Source of the DNA: Macrotrachela quadricornifera
Taxonomy: Eukaryota; Rotifera; Eurotatoria; Philodinida; Philodinidae
Direction of reading: 5' to 3'
Assembly (NCBI GenBank): GCA_022393335.1
Contig: JAJEKB010001249.1
Coordinates: 1 to 64,000, forward strand
DNA: 64,000 bases
The notes beneath the pieces are model-generated. The model was given only the letters and a program-made list of their open reading frames with translations. It made no database searches and had not been told where the DNA came from. The translations under genes were made by a program, and so were the position numbers. Positions 34,429 to 47,386 of the stretch are shown here, in pieces. Each line of letters opens with the position of its first letter. Positions within the stretch are counted from its first letter, which is position 1.

Positions 34429-37400
34429 TCTTGACACTAGAATAAAAAGAATTAAATCATTTTTTTTGTTCTTTTTTTTTTTTGTATTATTCACATTCTA
34501 CACATACAGTTGTAATTTTGATGCTTATAGCAAATATAGAGTATATTTCTTATCGAAATTAATGAAGAATAAGAAGTGCTAATTAAAAAAAACTGTTGGT
34601 AGAATAAATAATAAGTGTTTTTTTTTTCTCAGTTTTATTACTTACCTACGAAAGTAAAGAAAAAAAAACCTATCAGTGCAATGTTGGTAATAAATAACAA
34701 TAACAGAAGAAAATATGTTGTCATAGACATGCGACAGAATATAATGAATATGTTAAATAAAAGAAATAATCAATATGTAAATTTATATGAAAGATTCAGA
34801 TTAAAATTTAAAATGAATTTTGTTACTTTAAGATCTCCCCTCTTCACAATGGATTTCCTACTTAAAACAGTTCGTTTCAGCTTAAATTTTCAGAGATGAG
34901 TAGCCATAATGAGAAATGCTTCTAATAAAAATTTCACCTTGATAATGTCATACCAAGCCAAATTTCGGATCGATTTATTAACTTCCATAGATACAGAGCT
35001 CGGATTGGTTTTAAATTAAAGCTAATCTCTGTGCCTAACTATTGTATACGAACAGAATTTTGAAATTTCTTTCGATTTGTTTTTTATGAACAGTTTAGTA
35101 CATATGACGTGCCCATAAGACATAAAAAGGGTAACTCTACGACAGTAAATTTCACTTTTCTCAGACTAACAGTTAATTATAAAAAATCTGTTCGGACAAA
35201 GATTGAGCCTTGTCTAGATTTTCAAAAACGTAAAAGAAATATTGGGAATATCTTGAACTGTGTGAAAAGTTATTTTAATTTTATCAGCAAAAATTCATAT
35301 TTTGAGAAAAAAAGATAAATAAGTTTTTCGAACAATATTTTTGTTGAAATTTAGAGAAATCATAATAAAAATCGTAAGTTTTTAATGTATTTCGCTAGTT
35401 TTTTCAAAATAGATAATAAATGGAGTAAGCTAACATCATCTATCTTGTTTACATAAATCAATGATTCGCATCGCTTATTTGCTAAGTTTTAAAAAAATTG
35501 AAAGAATATCAACAGAAACAAATAAAATACTGTACGCGAACTATAAACAGCTTTATTCATGTTCTATCTTATTTCAAAACATCATAGATTTTTTAATCAT
35601 TTGTTAAGAAAACTGGCAGAATTGGCCAATACTAACTTCATAGAATTCATTGTAACAAATGGAAAAATACATTTCTCGCAACAAGTCTAAATTTCCGTGG
35701 ATGAATTCTTACACACTATACCTCAGTTATTAATATTTATCACTGAGGATAGGTTAAGCATTTAGAGATGCATAAAGATCGATGTAAAAATGATCTATTC
35801 AGCGTTTGTACAAATGATAAAACAATTTTTTTCAAAAAAAGCTTTGAAAATTCACAAAAATTTTGTTAAAACTCATAATAGTGTGATGGACAATGTTTTC
35901 AATAATTTTATGAAAAAGCGTTTTTTTTTTGAAAATTCATACATATTCTAAGAGGGGAGATTCGAGCACATCTTTTTATGAAAAAATCTCAATATCGTTT
36001 GTTTTGAAAAATCGACTTTGGTAAAGGAGGGAGACCCTTAAATAATATAACCAAGAGAAATTATATCTGTCAATATGACCTAAAAGAATATTCGAAATAT
36101 CAGAGCAGATCGTTGCAAATCTCATAGTATTTTCTCATGTATAATCTAAGTAAGCAATTTGAGGATATTTCTTATTTGAATCACATAGAAACTGCACTAA
36201 CAAGTTTTCTTTTAATTTTGATTCTTATACAAAAAATAATTCTATCATAATTTTTCTAAAATAATCATTGTTATATGTTGATGAATCATTTGTAATGGTA
36301 GACAAAGTGGTAAGAATATAAAAGGTTATTGCACAATGTCATTTGACTACAATATATAATGATGATGAATAAGATTGTTAAATGATCGAGCCGTGCTTTC
36401 GGGCTTTAAAAATTGTTCACATACCTTATGAGCCTGAAGCATATGGACGCGAAATTTCGGTTTCGCATGCCCGGGAGTAATTTGACACTCGAACATATTT
36501 TTGTATATATTTATATGAATATAAATACTTTATCAATGTATTTTCGAAAATGAATACTTCTTTCAGTGTTACTTTTTATTTATTTTTATTAACTTTTTTT
36601 AAAGCCTTTAATAATATTTTGATAGAGTTACTCTTTTTTTTCAGCATGAAAATTCATGATTATTGTATATTGTATCAGTACCAAAAAATATATATTATCT
36701 TGGTGAATATGAACAGTTTTATTAGAAAATTAAAAAAGTTACATTATTGCCATATTAATATTTCAATGGCTTTTTTTAAATCACTCGCATACCTAATTTG
36801 ACATTATATTATCTTAAAAAAACAAATTCTAAAACTCTAATATTTCGTTCTTTCATGATTTCGTAATGATTATTTATAATTTTCAAAGCATTGATTATAT
36901 GTTTTTTGCAGAATAGATGTACTCATCCAAGTCGTATCTTCATGAAAATTTTTCTTAAAGATTTATTCATAGAATTGTTGTAGTTGATAACATTCTTTTA
37001 TTTTAATTCGTACTTTATCAAATGGATCTAAACTAATCTCATTCTTAATAGTTTCTTCCAAATGATAATCATCTCCATTTAGAAATGTCACATGAAATAT
37101 CTATAAGTATTCAACATAGATTTCAATGTTTCATTATAGAGTAATTTTGATTTTACCGATTTTAATGACTTATTTATAGTCAACATGAATTATAATGTTG
37201 ATTTTTAAGTAAAAAAAAAGACTTTTCTTGTATCATATTGAGTATAATAATCATGAGAAATTTAAATAAAATAAAGAAATAAAGTTAATGACGACAATAA
37301 AATCAGTTTATTTTAATAAAAAAATTAATAAAATAAAATATTAACAAAGTTTATCAATTCAATATATTTTATATAAATATAAAATATAACTTCACACCAT

Positions 37401-37535
37401 TTTTTTTACGTAAAATATCAAATACTGTTCTAAAAACAAAGTATCCAAGTTTATTCACTCAAATATTTTAGCTCTTTTAATAACAAAAAAATAAAATAAA
37501 ATATCCGACATAAATAACTTCATTATTATAAATAC
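34429..37535. other. Gene-free stretch, about 3.1 kb
   Basis: No supported gene. It contains a 12-base inverted match (ATCTCCCCTCTT at 34833-34844 and its complement at 35950-35961) that may mark an old inverted-repeat element, a 16-base word at 36031-36046 repeated at 45805-45820, and a GC-rich island at about 36380-36480. Small open frames here lack coding character. The last 230 bp is probably the 3' untranslated region of MFSD12. Confidence 0.4.
36380..36485. other. GC-rich island with short hairpins
   Basis: About 100 bases stand out from the AT-rich flanks. They include GCCGTGCTTTCGGGC and the perfect 6-bp stem hairpin GCGAAATTTCGGTTTCGC (36449-36466), followed by GCATGCCCGGGA. No tRNA, 5S or other known RNA is recognised. 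Confidence 0.35.
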
Positions 37536-39301
37536 TCATACAAATTTTGTTAATATCACTTTAAACGTTCGTTGTATTATTCGATGCCATAATGAGATAA
37601 TAGACTGTCGTATTGTATCTGTCTTTAGATTACTATTATGAACTCGTTCAATATTTGTTAATATTAATAATGTACAAATGGTCATAAGACCAGGTACAAA
37701 CGAAAGAATTTGTCGATAAAAAAGTGGACAACATGATGGACATGTACTAAAAACAAGAAAGAATTAATTAATAATAAGATTTCTAAAAAATGAAAAGAAT
37801 ATTTATACCTGCAAGGATTATATTGCTGAATAATAGCAATTGCAAAACCATTAGCTAATTTATCCAAAAATGACATAACACCATAAACAAATGCACTATT
37901 TTCCTATAATAAAAATAATAAATATTATTTTCTATTTAAATAAATAAATAAATATTTTATAACTGTATTTTGTCCAATTAAATCTGAAGTAAATGCACTT
38001 GATGTAATCTGTGCTGTTGTTATTCCAATTCCAAGTAATATTGAAGTAAAAAGTATTATAAATTGTATTGAAATTTTAAAAATATCATTTAATATAAAAA
38101 TATACCAAAAATTAATTGATGATAAAAGAACAAAGCAAAGTCCAACAACCATTGTTATTTTTCGTCCTAAATAATGATTAATTCGTCGCATTGGAAATGA
38201 TACTAAAAATCCACTAACATAAACACATAATGGACCAACTGCAATTAATGTCTAAAAAACAAAAAGCAATAAAACAATATTTCTTTTAAAAAAAAATTCA
38301 AACATACTCGATCAACTTCTTTTGCATCTGTTGTATCCATAATATATAATGGTAAATAAACTTGTGAAATATTACTTATAACACGTGTTAACATCCATAT
38401 TAATGATATTAAATAAAATTGTGTATCATATAAAAAATCATGCCATGTACGAAATGGAATTGAAAGAACTTTATAATATTCTAAAAAGATAAAAATAATT
38501 TATAAATTTTATTTATTATATAATACTTGTTTCTGGTGATATTTCTTTAGATCCAAGATGAAATATAATAGATGTAAAAGAACCAGTACAAATAATAATA
38601 TAAATTAATATCTACAAACAAAGAAACAAATTCATATTTTAAATAAAAAATTTTATCTTTGAAAATTTTACTCGAAAAACATTTTCATTCATTTGAGTAT
38701 TATCTTTTATATTACTATTATTATCAATAAGTAACCAAATAATAAAATAAACAAATATATTTGCAACAATTGACCAAGCATGTCTATAAGCATTTAATCC
38801 AACACGTTCACCATCTTTCGATGTTAATTCATTTAACATTGATAAATGTCCTATTTGTGAACATGCCCAACCAAATTGAAATATTATTATAAATATTGTA
38901 TAATACATAAATGATGAAAATATTTTTGTTAAATAGATATTTTCTAATTGAAAACAAAATGGAAATGAACAAAGTACACAAATAACTCCTACAAAAACAA
39001 ATAAAATAAATAAATAAATATATAAAATAATTATTTATAAACCTAATAAATGCCAAGATTTTCGTTTACCACATAAACCATATTTAGTTCTATCTGAAGC
39101 TAAACCAACAAATGTTGTTGATAAAGCATCAGCTATTTGTCCAATTAATATTAAATAACCAGCAGAACTATTTGAAAATTTTGCTATTCGATGATAAAAA
39201 ATAAGTGAATAAGAAAACCATACAGATGCACATAAATCATTAAGAAAATGACCCATACTAAAAGCAAGTTTTCGACAAGGTAATACATCATCAAGTTCCA
39301 T
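37536..39301 (-). CDS. MFSD12: MFSD12-like major facilitator transporter
   Basis: Seven exons: 39043-39301, 38672-38988, 38527-38611, 38308-38480, 37964-38251, 37809-37903, 37536-37746; 475 aa, phases all closing. Human MFSD12 sits in lysosome/melanosome membranes and is needed for cysteine import. Diagnostic segments: MGHFLNDLCASVWFSYSLIF in helix 1, GQIADALSTTFVGLASDR with the helix 2-3 loop motif, IIIFQFGWACSQIGHLSML, ERVGLNAYRHAWSIVANI, then SNISQVYLPLYI, and FVYGVMSFLDKLANGFAIAI near the end. The loop between helices 6 and 7 is shorter than in human. The C-terminus ends soon after the last helix (RTFKVILTKFV), without an obvious dileucine lysosomal signal. Transport substrate is inferred from the family. 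Confidence 0.93.
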
Positions 39302-40271
39302 TTTGGTGAATTTATAAATTTTTCAATTAAATTCTATAGAGAAAAAAAATAAAGAACATTAATTAAATCTATAATATAATATATATATATTTTCTCATTG
39401 CAAATCTATCCTATAAAATGAACATATTTCTTATCAAATCATTTATTCAACAAATTTATTATATATATCAAAATACATTTGACATTCAAATAAATCATTG
39501 TTCATTGACATATTGTCAAAAGAATTTATTCAATGTAAATAGACAAATTACATGTCATATACAATTTTAAATATAGACAAAATTTATCGTCTACGTGTGT
39601 ATTTGTCAAGGTAATAACCAGCATTATAACGGATAAAATGTAAATGTATCCAGGTGTCGCACGTTGATATTAACAAACGATACAAAAATTGTATTTATTA
39701 GAGTATTAAACTAAATATTTTTACATAAAGATAAGTGAAATTATCAAATATGAAATTGAAATATTTTGAAAGACATTATAAAAAGTAGTGAGATTCAAAC
39801 AAAAAAAAAGAAGAAGAAAATTCAAATATTAATTAACACATAAATGATTTGAACATATTTTGTTGTTTATTAAAATAATAATAAATTATTTGTCATTAAT
39901 AAAGATGAAGAAATATTTGCTTGATTATCCAATTGAAATATAAAATAATGTACATATATATATATTCATCATTACCATCCCAAGGTAATGATGAATATCA
40001 ATATTTTAATATTGTATATATAAGTAGATGAGAGAAAAAACATTCTTTTTCTTGGTCACGCATCAATAACAATAAACATATATACATTTCATTCGTGTGT
40101 TTTATTTTTTCGTTCTTTTATTAAGATAAACGAAAAGAGAAAAAGAGAAAAATCCTTGTTCAGTCATGCATATATCCATCTATTTTAGATAAAAAAAAAA
40201 ACAATTTTATTCGAAGAACAAAAAAAAAGATAACTGACTATAGAAAAGAAAAAAAAAAGATTATTTTGTTT
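39302..40271. other. Intergenic with a perfect 15-bp hairpin
   Basis: Between two same-strand genes. No coding frame. It contains the inverted repeat at 39962-39998. Confidence 0.5.
39962..39998. repeat. Perfect inverted repeat, 15-bp arms, 7-base loop
   Basis: ATATTCATCATTACC, loop ATCCCAA, then its exact complement. It lies about 660 bp upstream of the MFSD12 ATG and about 270 bp past the stop of the EF-hand gene (both on the minus strand). Confidence 0.85.
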
Positions 40272-41393
40272 TTATGGTATAAGTAATTTTCGTAGATCAT
40301 AATTTTTTAAACAACCATCAATAAATTCTTGTCGAGAAAGTTTTTTATCATTATCGATATCAAATTTGTTAATAATTATATTAGCTTTTTCTTCTGTTTT
40401 AAGATCATCTTTTAAATATTTTTTTCCATTTACTTCATTAATTAATTTTATTATATGAACTATAAAATAAATAAATTATTATAAATATTAATATAAATAA
40501 AAATAACGAACTTATATCTTTTTTATCAAGTAAATCATCATCATCAGTATCATACATTGAAAAAGCAAAATCAAGTTGATCTTTTAATTCTCCTTTAATA
40601 TAAAAATTAATAAAATAGAAAAAGAAAAATCGATTTAATTTTACCACTCATTGTTAATCTAATAGCTATGAGAAATTCATTGAAATCAATAATACCTAAA
40701 TAGATGAATTATGTTTTTATTTTGTTAATTTTTAAATATTATATTTCAAACCATTTTTATCTATATCGAATGCTTTGAATGCTAATGAACAAAAATGATT
40801 TGCCTAATATAAAATATTAAAAAAAATTTTTTTTTTTTTTGGAAAATAAAATTTTTATACTTTTCCTTGTGGATAAAATTGTTGATATACTTCGATAAAT
40901 TGTTTTCGATTAAGTTTTCCTATTAATAATAATAATGAAAAAAATAAATAATTATAAAAAATAATTAAATAAAACCTGATGGACAGTCACGTATAAAACC
41001 TATTATAGAAGAATTATATTTGTAAATAAAAATGAAAATATAATAATTAAACTAACTTTGATGCCATTCACGAATTTGTTCAGATGAAAAATTTGTTGAT
41101 GAAACAAGCATTTCAATTTGATCATTCGTAAGTTCAGTAAAATTTGTCATTTTATTTTTCGTTTTTAATATTTTATTACCCATTAGTTTTTTTATTTCTT
41201 TTTGATTTGATGTTGAAATATCAGACGATATAATCATTTCATTTCTTTGTTCTTCTTCGTTTTTTATTTCGTTGTTATCATAAATATATGATTGTGTAGG
41301 TAGTTCTGTTTCAGATGAAATACGAAACGAACAGATTTTAGCTTCAACTTTATGTACAAGTGCCGAACAAACTTGAATTGGAGATGTATACAT
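40272..41393 (-). CDS. Neuronal calcium sensor-like EF-hand protein
   Basis: Seven exons: 41057-41393, 40976-40999, 40861-40919, 40752-40803, 40645-40695, 40512-40592, 40272-40459; 263 aa from the first Met. From residue about 83 it follows the NCS/hippocalcin plan: EQIREWHQSFIRDCPSGKL, a first EF-hand that is degenerate, a second with DIDKNGIIDFNE (canonical), a third with DTDDDDLLDKKD (Asp instead of Glu at position 12) and a fourth with DIDNDKKLSRQE (canonical). Such proteins switch membrane or receptor partners on Ca2+ binding. The 70 residues before MGNKILK (Met 71, ATG at 41183) are extra. MGNK looks like an N-myristoylation start, although position 6 is not Ser/Thr, so translation may begin there. 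A long N-terminus would resemble KChIP-type variants. Confidence 0.88.
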
Positions 41394-43780
41394 TTTGAAG
41401 AAAAGTTTTCTTTTTTTTTAGTAAATATTATTCTCAATAATGATCAATAGAGAATTATTAATAAAACTATAATTTTAAACGATTTATATATAAATACAAA
41501 CGTGTATGAAAGACGTAAAATAAGCGAATAATAAATGTATCATAAAAATGATTCATTCAATCGATAAGAAAAAGATCAAGATCAACGAAAAAAAAAAATT
41601 GTATATTAATAAGATCTTCTATATGATGATGTCATATAACAATTTACTATGTAATATGATACTGCACTTTAGTTTTTTTTTTTATTGAATCTTATCAGAT
41701 CTTAATTAAACAATAGTTATTCACAAAGAAAATTAAGATATATATATATATATACTATTTATATACACTTATTTATCATACAATCACTATTATGAATTAT
41801 ATTGATTGTTTCGAGTGCAAATATTTTGATATAAATTCAACGATAATGTTATGTTTTTTTAAATAATTACAATTCAATGATTTTAATTCAAGAAGATTAT
41901 TTCAAAGTATTGTTATACACATAGTAATGAGATAAGATAATCATATTTAATAAAGAAAAGTTTTATCTTAATCTAATAGTAACTCTTTTATTAGTACGAG
42001 CAAAAGATTAAAAATATGTTTATTGTAATACATCTACAGACAAGATTATAGAACGAAAATATAAAAATTAAATTTGTATATATACCTCAAACCTCTTTTT
42101 TTCTTCATTCTTTCGAAATGGTTTAGATTAGAAAGATGAAAGTTATTTTTCTGTCTCTTCGAAATTTTAATATTATGAATCTTTGACACTTTTTTCGAGG
42201 AATAATAGGTATTCAATAATATTTAAATGAAAAATCATGAAACGTAATCAATAGAAACTAGATAATCATTTGATAGGAGTGTTCAAATATGATTAAGATT
42301 GTATTTGTTATTGAACAAGATATATACCTTCATGTATAATAGAATTCAAAATGAAAATGATTAAGTACCCATTTCCTAGTTGTTCAGTTAGATGTATCAG
42401 TAACTAATGAATACTTTGTATTTTCTACTGAATATGTCAACAATACTCAACAAATTCTCATTATCTGTAATAATGATTAAAATTGATAGTAAATATTTAT
42501 AGGAAACATCAGTTGTTTTAAAAGTGCTTTTCAACATAAAATAAGCAATCATAATAAAATCCTATCATTTGTGCAGAGTGGTCTAAAAGTCACTCAGCAG
42601 TGTTTGATTTCGAATAATTTTTAATAAAAGTAACATCAGGAGTTGTCTCTTTGGCCAATACATGTGATATTCAATAATGTTCGTTGTTGATCAGAGATGG
42701 CGGAATGTTTCAAAATTAGGCGATATTCAAGACTACATATATCACAATCTATGATCGTGATTTAAGTAAGGTTCTTTCCTTGCGGGTTTCATAGACTTCG
42801 TCGCCACTAGTGATCACATAAATGTAGTCCTTTTTTTGCTACCATATTTCTGTGTTATTTTCATAAAATTATAAGTATCTTTCTAAAAAACACTAATCGA
42901 TTATTTGATCAGCAACAAATATTGTTGAATAACACATGAAACAATGTAATAACATAGGCACTTTGGGATAATGAAAATAGTAATTCTCTAGCTTGTTTCC
43001 ACTAAAAGTTAATCGCAAAAAAAGTACATTGTATCAATTTTTGATCATCATGTGTATTAAAAATATCACAACATTAGAATCATCTTTTATTAATCTCCTT
43101 ATTCTTTATAGTTGATTTTATAAAAAAAAGAAACACAAATAAATTAAATCTGTAGACTAATAAGAAAGAAGCTAGTTTTTTTTAAGTAGACTATGAACAA
43201 AATATAATCTCAAGCTCATAGTAAAACTATTACATTAAATTATATAATAAATAAAAGAAACGAAAGAAAACTCATCAAATGTATATAATAAAAATATATT
43301 ATTTTAATAATCAGCTTTAAAACGATAGGTATTCTAATATATAAAATAATATAATAAAAATTGTTTCATAAAAATCAAAAAGTAGATCGCCATCAATTAT
43401 TCTGCATAAAGATTTATTTTATTAAATAAAATATTATAGATATAAAAAAGAAAACATGACTTTTTTGTTTTTATTGATCCTAGAGATAAAAATAAAAAAA
43501 AAGATGTATCATGAATCTTTATATGGTGTGTAAAGGTTGTTAACAAGATGTAGATAGTTATATTTTAATGAGACGTTGCTATGACGTATGATATTACCGA
43601 TTTGATAGTTTTATCGACATTTTTAATGGTACGATGAACATACTTATAAATAATATAGAGATATAGCATGACTGAGCATTTCAATATTACTAGGAATACA
43701 AGCATACGAAGAGAAATATAAAAGCATAGAATTATTGTGAGAAAAGAAGATTGAATCTTTGTCTTTTCATACTTATAGTA
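41394..43780. other. Intergenic, about 2.4 kb
   Basis: No supported gene. Shared upstream region of the EF-hand gene (-) and the first receptor gene (+), which are divergent. A (TA)n run lies at about 41740-41753. Confidence 0.4.
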
Positions 43781-44834
43781 ATGTCAACATCGTTTACTTC
43801 TACTCTCTCATTTATTTCACAACAAGTAGTGACTTATTTGGGTCTGGCTACTGTTATAGGTGGTGTGATTGGTAATACACTTAATATAATGGTATTTCTT
43901 AGTCTTAAAACATTTCGACAAAGTTCATGTGCATTTTATTTAACTGTTATGTCATTTTTTAATATCGGACAGTTATTAACAGGTCAATTTTCTCGTGTTA
44001 TGATAACTGGTTTCAATAGTGATTGGACACAAACATCATTATTTTATTGTAAATTTCGATTGTTTATTTTTCAAGTATTTTCACTTATTTCCTTTACATG
44101 TATATGTTTGGCAACAATTGATCAATATTTAGCAACTTGCGTTCGTATTTATTGGCAACAATGGAGCAATATTAAGATAGCTCAACGTTTAACCTTAATA
44201 TCAGTTCTTTTTTGGGTTATATATGGTATTCCATATTTAATTTTTTATGATCATACTATTTCTTCAACTACAGGTAAAACTAGTTGTGTTAATACAAATA
44301 TGAATTTTCGGCAATATCATACATATATAAATAATATTATTCTATGCGGTGGTTTACCAGTTTTAATTACTATTTTATTTGGTATTTTGGCATATAAAAA
44401 TGTTCGACAATTGACTTATAGAACAGTACCATTAGTTCGACGTGAATTAGACAAACAATTAACAAATATGGTTTTAGTTCAAGTTATACTTGGCTTTTTC
44501 ACTATTTTACCATATGTGATTGCAACTGTCCTTCCTTTAACTATAAACAGCAATAATGATCCAATTGTTTCTGCACAAGTTTCATTTACTCTTTTTATCA
44601 CTGCCTGTTTTTATTACATTTTTTTTTCAGTAAGTATATATCAAAAATATATTAACATACAAACTATTTTATATTTTCTAATACCTATTAAATTTCTAGT
44701 GTCCATTTTATATATATGTTTGTGTATCAGACCGATTTCGTCAGCAATTAATTTATGTTGGTTTTGAACTATTTTGGAATCGATGTCGAAAACAAAGGGC
44801 ACCGACAAATCAAATATTACCACAACCCAAATAA
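43781..44834 (+). CDS. Seven-helix receptor, lineage-type family (copy 1)
   Basis: Two exons: 43781-44629 and 44700-44834; 327 aa. Seven hydrophobic helices are visible. Conserved features are GGVIGNTLNIMVFLSLKTF in helix 1 and the first loop, FRQSSCAFYLTVMSFFNIGQ in helix 2, DWTQTSLFYCKFR before helix 3 with the disulphide Cys, and CPFYIYVCVSDRFRQQ in helix 7 and helix 8. At the end of helix 3 the usual DRY is IDQYLAT, and the helix 7 NPxxY is PFYIY. This resembles the peptide-receptor-like rhodopsin-type family expanded in bdelloid rotifers; the ligand is unknown. The start is ATG MSTSFTS, which aligns with the starts of the two paralogues nearby. Exon 2 carries helix 7, as in copy 2. Confidence 0.88.
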
Positions 44835-46367
44835 AATATTCATGAATATTTTATTATATATATAAATATTATTATTAATTATCACTTATTCGATGTTGTT
44901 TCGTATTCTTTTGTATATAGTAGAATGAACTCATTGGTTTAAATATCATTCTAATTCATAATAAAAGTAATATTGGTTCATTATAAATTTTTACAAATAA
45001 TGAACATAGCGTAAAATTCTAAATTAGATATTTATAGTAACTTGATTTTAAGCATGATGACACAAAGCAATACAATGAATTAATAGACAATTTTTCTACT
45101 ATTCAGATCCGCCATCTCCTCAAAAAAAGACAATTATCGTCAGAAAATGCCAAAATTGAGATGAATACGAGTAAAAGATAGTCCATCTTCTACTCTTTCA
45201 GAAACAACATCGTTTCTTCTTCGAAATCTAGTTTTTGATCAAAATTTTCAATGATTTTCGTTAATCTCTTCTTGAAAAGATAAAAATGTGTTTCATTTTT
45301 TCTTAATTGATACTTTCTTCACCATATAACTTCAATTTCTCTATCCAAGCTCATTCAAAATATTTTATTTTTTTTCTTGTTTGAAAGAGTATATCAAGGT
45401 ACAGTACACGACAGAGTTCTTTTGTTTTAAATTAAGTATCCTTTTATTCTATAGAGATTTATACAATTAGACATCCATTTTTTGAGACTTTTAAGTCATT
45501 GAAGTTATGATTACTGTTCTCCGCTAAAAAAAATCAACATTTATAAACAACGGACTCTGTCATACACTGCATTCTGACATAATCTTTCGAAAACAAAAAT
45601 AAAATATATAGAATGAATTTAAATAAAGAAATTTCGGACATCAAATAGGTTATTTTTGATCCTTATTTGTTGAATGTCTCGCTCAGATGTCGTGATATGG
45701 AACTAAAACTTTTACTATATCCTCTTTACTACAATGTCAACATATTCTAAAAACTTCATGCAACTTGAAGATATTTCACCTAAGATTAGATTTTGAGAGG
45801 ATGAGAGACCCTTAAATAATGATACCAATATTAAATGGAAAGAAAACTGACATCATGAAATAATTAAATATATTATCTTGACTTGTAATTATTAATAAGA
45901 ATATACGTTATATAGTTTTATAATTTATTTTTGATGCGAATAAAAGGACATTTGTATAAATATAGGATTTTTGTTAATTATTCTAATACTTTGTACTTTT
46001 TCTATCATAAAAAAAATTCTGTGATTAACATATTGTTAATTGACTATTAATTATATTTATAGATTCTTCATTGACCCTCAAAGTTTTTCTTCATATAAAA
46101 CCTATAGAAACTAGCCAATTCTTTGAGTATAAAACATTCAAAAAATGCATATAAACTGAAAAAAAAAGCTAAAGCTTTATAATTAAAATTAATTTCTTTT
46201 TGTATTATTAATTATTATTATATTTATTTACATAAATAAAAATATTTATACATATTTACAATATTAATTTGTTCAGTTTAAATATAAAAGTTAATGTATT
46301 TAAACTCAAAATAATTTTTGTTTTTAGTTTGTCATTAATTAGATATATATGAATACATCTGTACTTG
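44835..46367. other. Intergenic between two convergent receptor genes
   Basis: No gene seen. It contains a copy of the 16-base word GAGACCCTTAAATAAT at 45805-45820 (also at 36031-36046), which suggests dispersed repeat remnants. Confidence 0.4.
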
Positions 46368-47386
46368 TTATGTATAGGGTGCTACTTGATTAACAATAAC
46401 TATTCTTTGTTGATTTTTTTGAAAAAAAATTGGACATATAACAAATAAAAATTGTTGTCGAAATCGTTTTGAAACACACATATAAATATAGAATGGTCCC
46501 TAAATATACAGAAATAATTTTAAAATTATTAACTTTTTTTTTATTATCTTACTACAAAATACATATAATATAAATAACCAGTTATAGAATTTGCAAAATT
46601 TAATTTATCTGCAATAATTGGATCATTTGATAAAGTTGTACTTCGAATTAAAATATTTAAACCAATATATGGTAATACAACAAGAAAACTATAAACAACT
46701 TGTACAAGAACCATTGATGTTAATTGTTTATCTAATTCACGTCGAACAAGTGGTAATGCTCGATAAGGTATTTGTCGAACATTTATATATGCTAATGATC
46801 CAAATAAAACATTAATAAATATCGGTAAAATACCTGTAAGAATAAGTAAATAAACATATGTAACATATTGTTGATAGATAATATTTGTATTTGTACATAG
46901 AAAATTATTTGAATTAGATGATTTAATTATATCATATACTATTAAAGGTGGTATTTCATGAAAAATCCAAATTAATATTGATATAAAAGAAAGATAATAA
47001 GCTAATTTTATATTACTTAAACGTTGCCATTGTCGATAAGAACTTGTTGCTAAAAATTGATCAATTGTTGCTAAACACATACATGTAAAAGAAATCAATG
47101 AACATAAATGAAGAAACATTGTTCGAAATTTACAATAAAATATTGATGTTTGTGTCCAATCAACATTAAAACCTGTTATTATTATACGAGAAAAAACGCT
47201 CATAATTAATTGTCCAATATTAAAAAATGACATTATAGTTAAATAAAATGCACATGAACTTTGTCGAAATGTTTTAAGACTAAGAAAAACAATACAATTA
47301 AAAATTCCACCAAGAATACCAGTTATAAGAATAGATGCTCCCCAATAGATAGTAACTTGTTGAGAAATATAAGTAAGTGATGACAT
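46368..47386 (-). CDS. Seven-helix receptor, lineage-type family (copy 2)
   Basis: Two exons: 46553-47386 and 46368-46499; 321 aa. It is paralogous to the gene at 43781: same start (MSSLTYISQQV), same FRQSSCAFYLT segment, DWTQTSIFYCKFR, ALPLVRRELDKQLTSMVLVQ in loop 3 and helix 6, and GPFYIYMCVSKRFRQQ in helix 7. The intron lies at the same place and phase, just before the PFYIY motif, confirming a common origin. DRY is replaced by IDQFLAT. It is convergent with copy 1 (tail to tail), so the pair arose by an inverted duplication or local rearrangement. Ligand unknown. Confidence 0.88.

Noticed and set aside
34429..34494. Upstream extension MNNTKKKK of the B-box protein
   Set aside because: Poly-Lys stretch ending at a TTCTAG acceptor just before MASATP, which matches the conserved start of the family as I know it.
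43751..43780. Ten extra N-terminal codons of receptor copy 1
   Set aside because: Begins with TTG, not ATG; the paralogues start at the position of the ATG at 43781.
42690..45117. Inverted 11-base match (GAGATGGCGGA / TCCGCCATCTC) around receptor copy 1
   Set aside because: Flanking bases do not match, so terminal repeats of an element are not supported.
46618..46815. Plus-strand open frame inside receptor copy 2
   Set aside because: Antisense shadow of the receptor exon.
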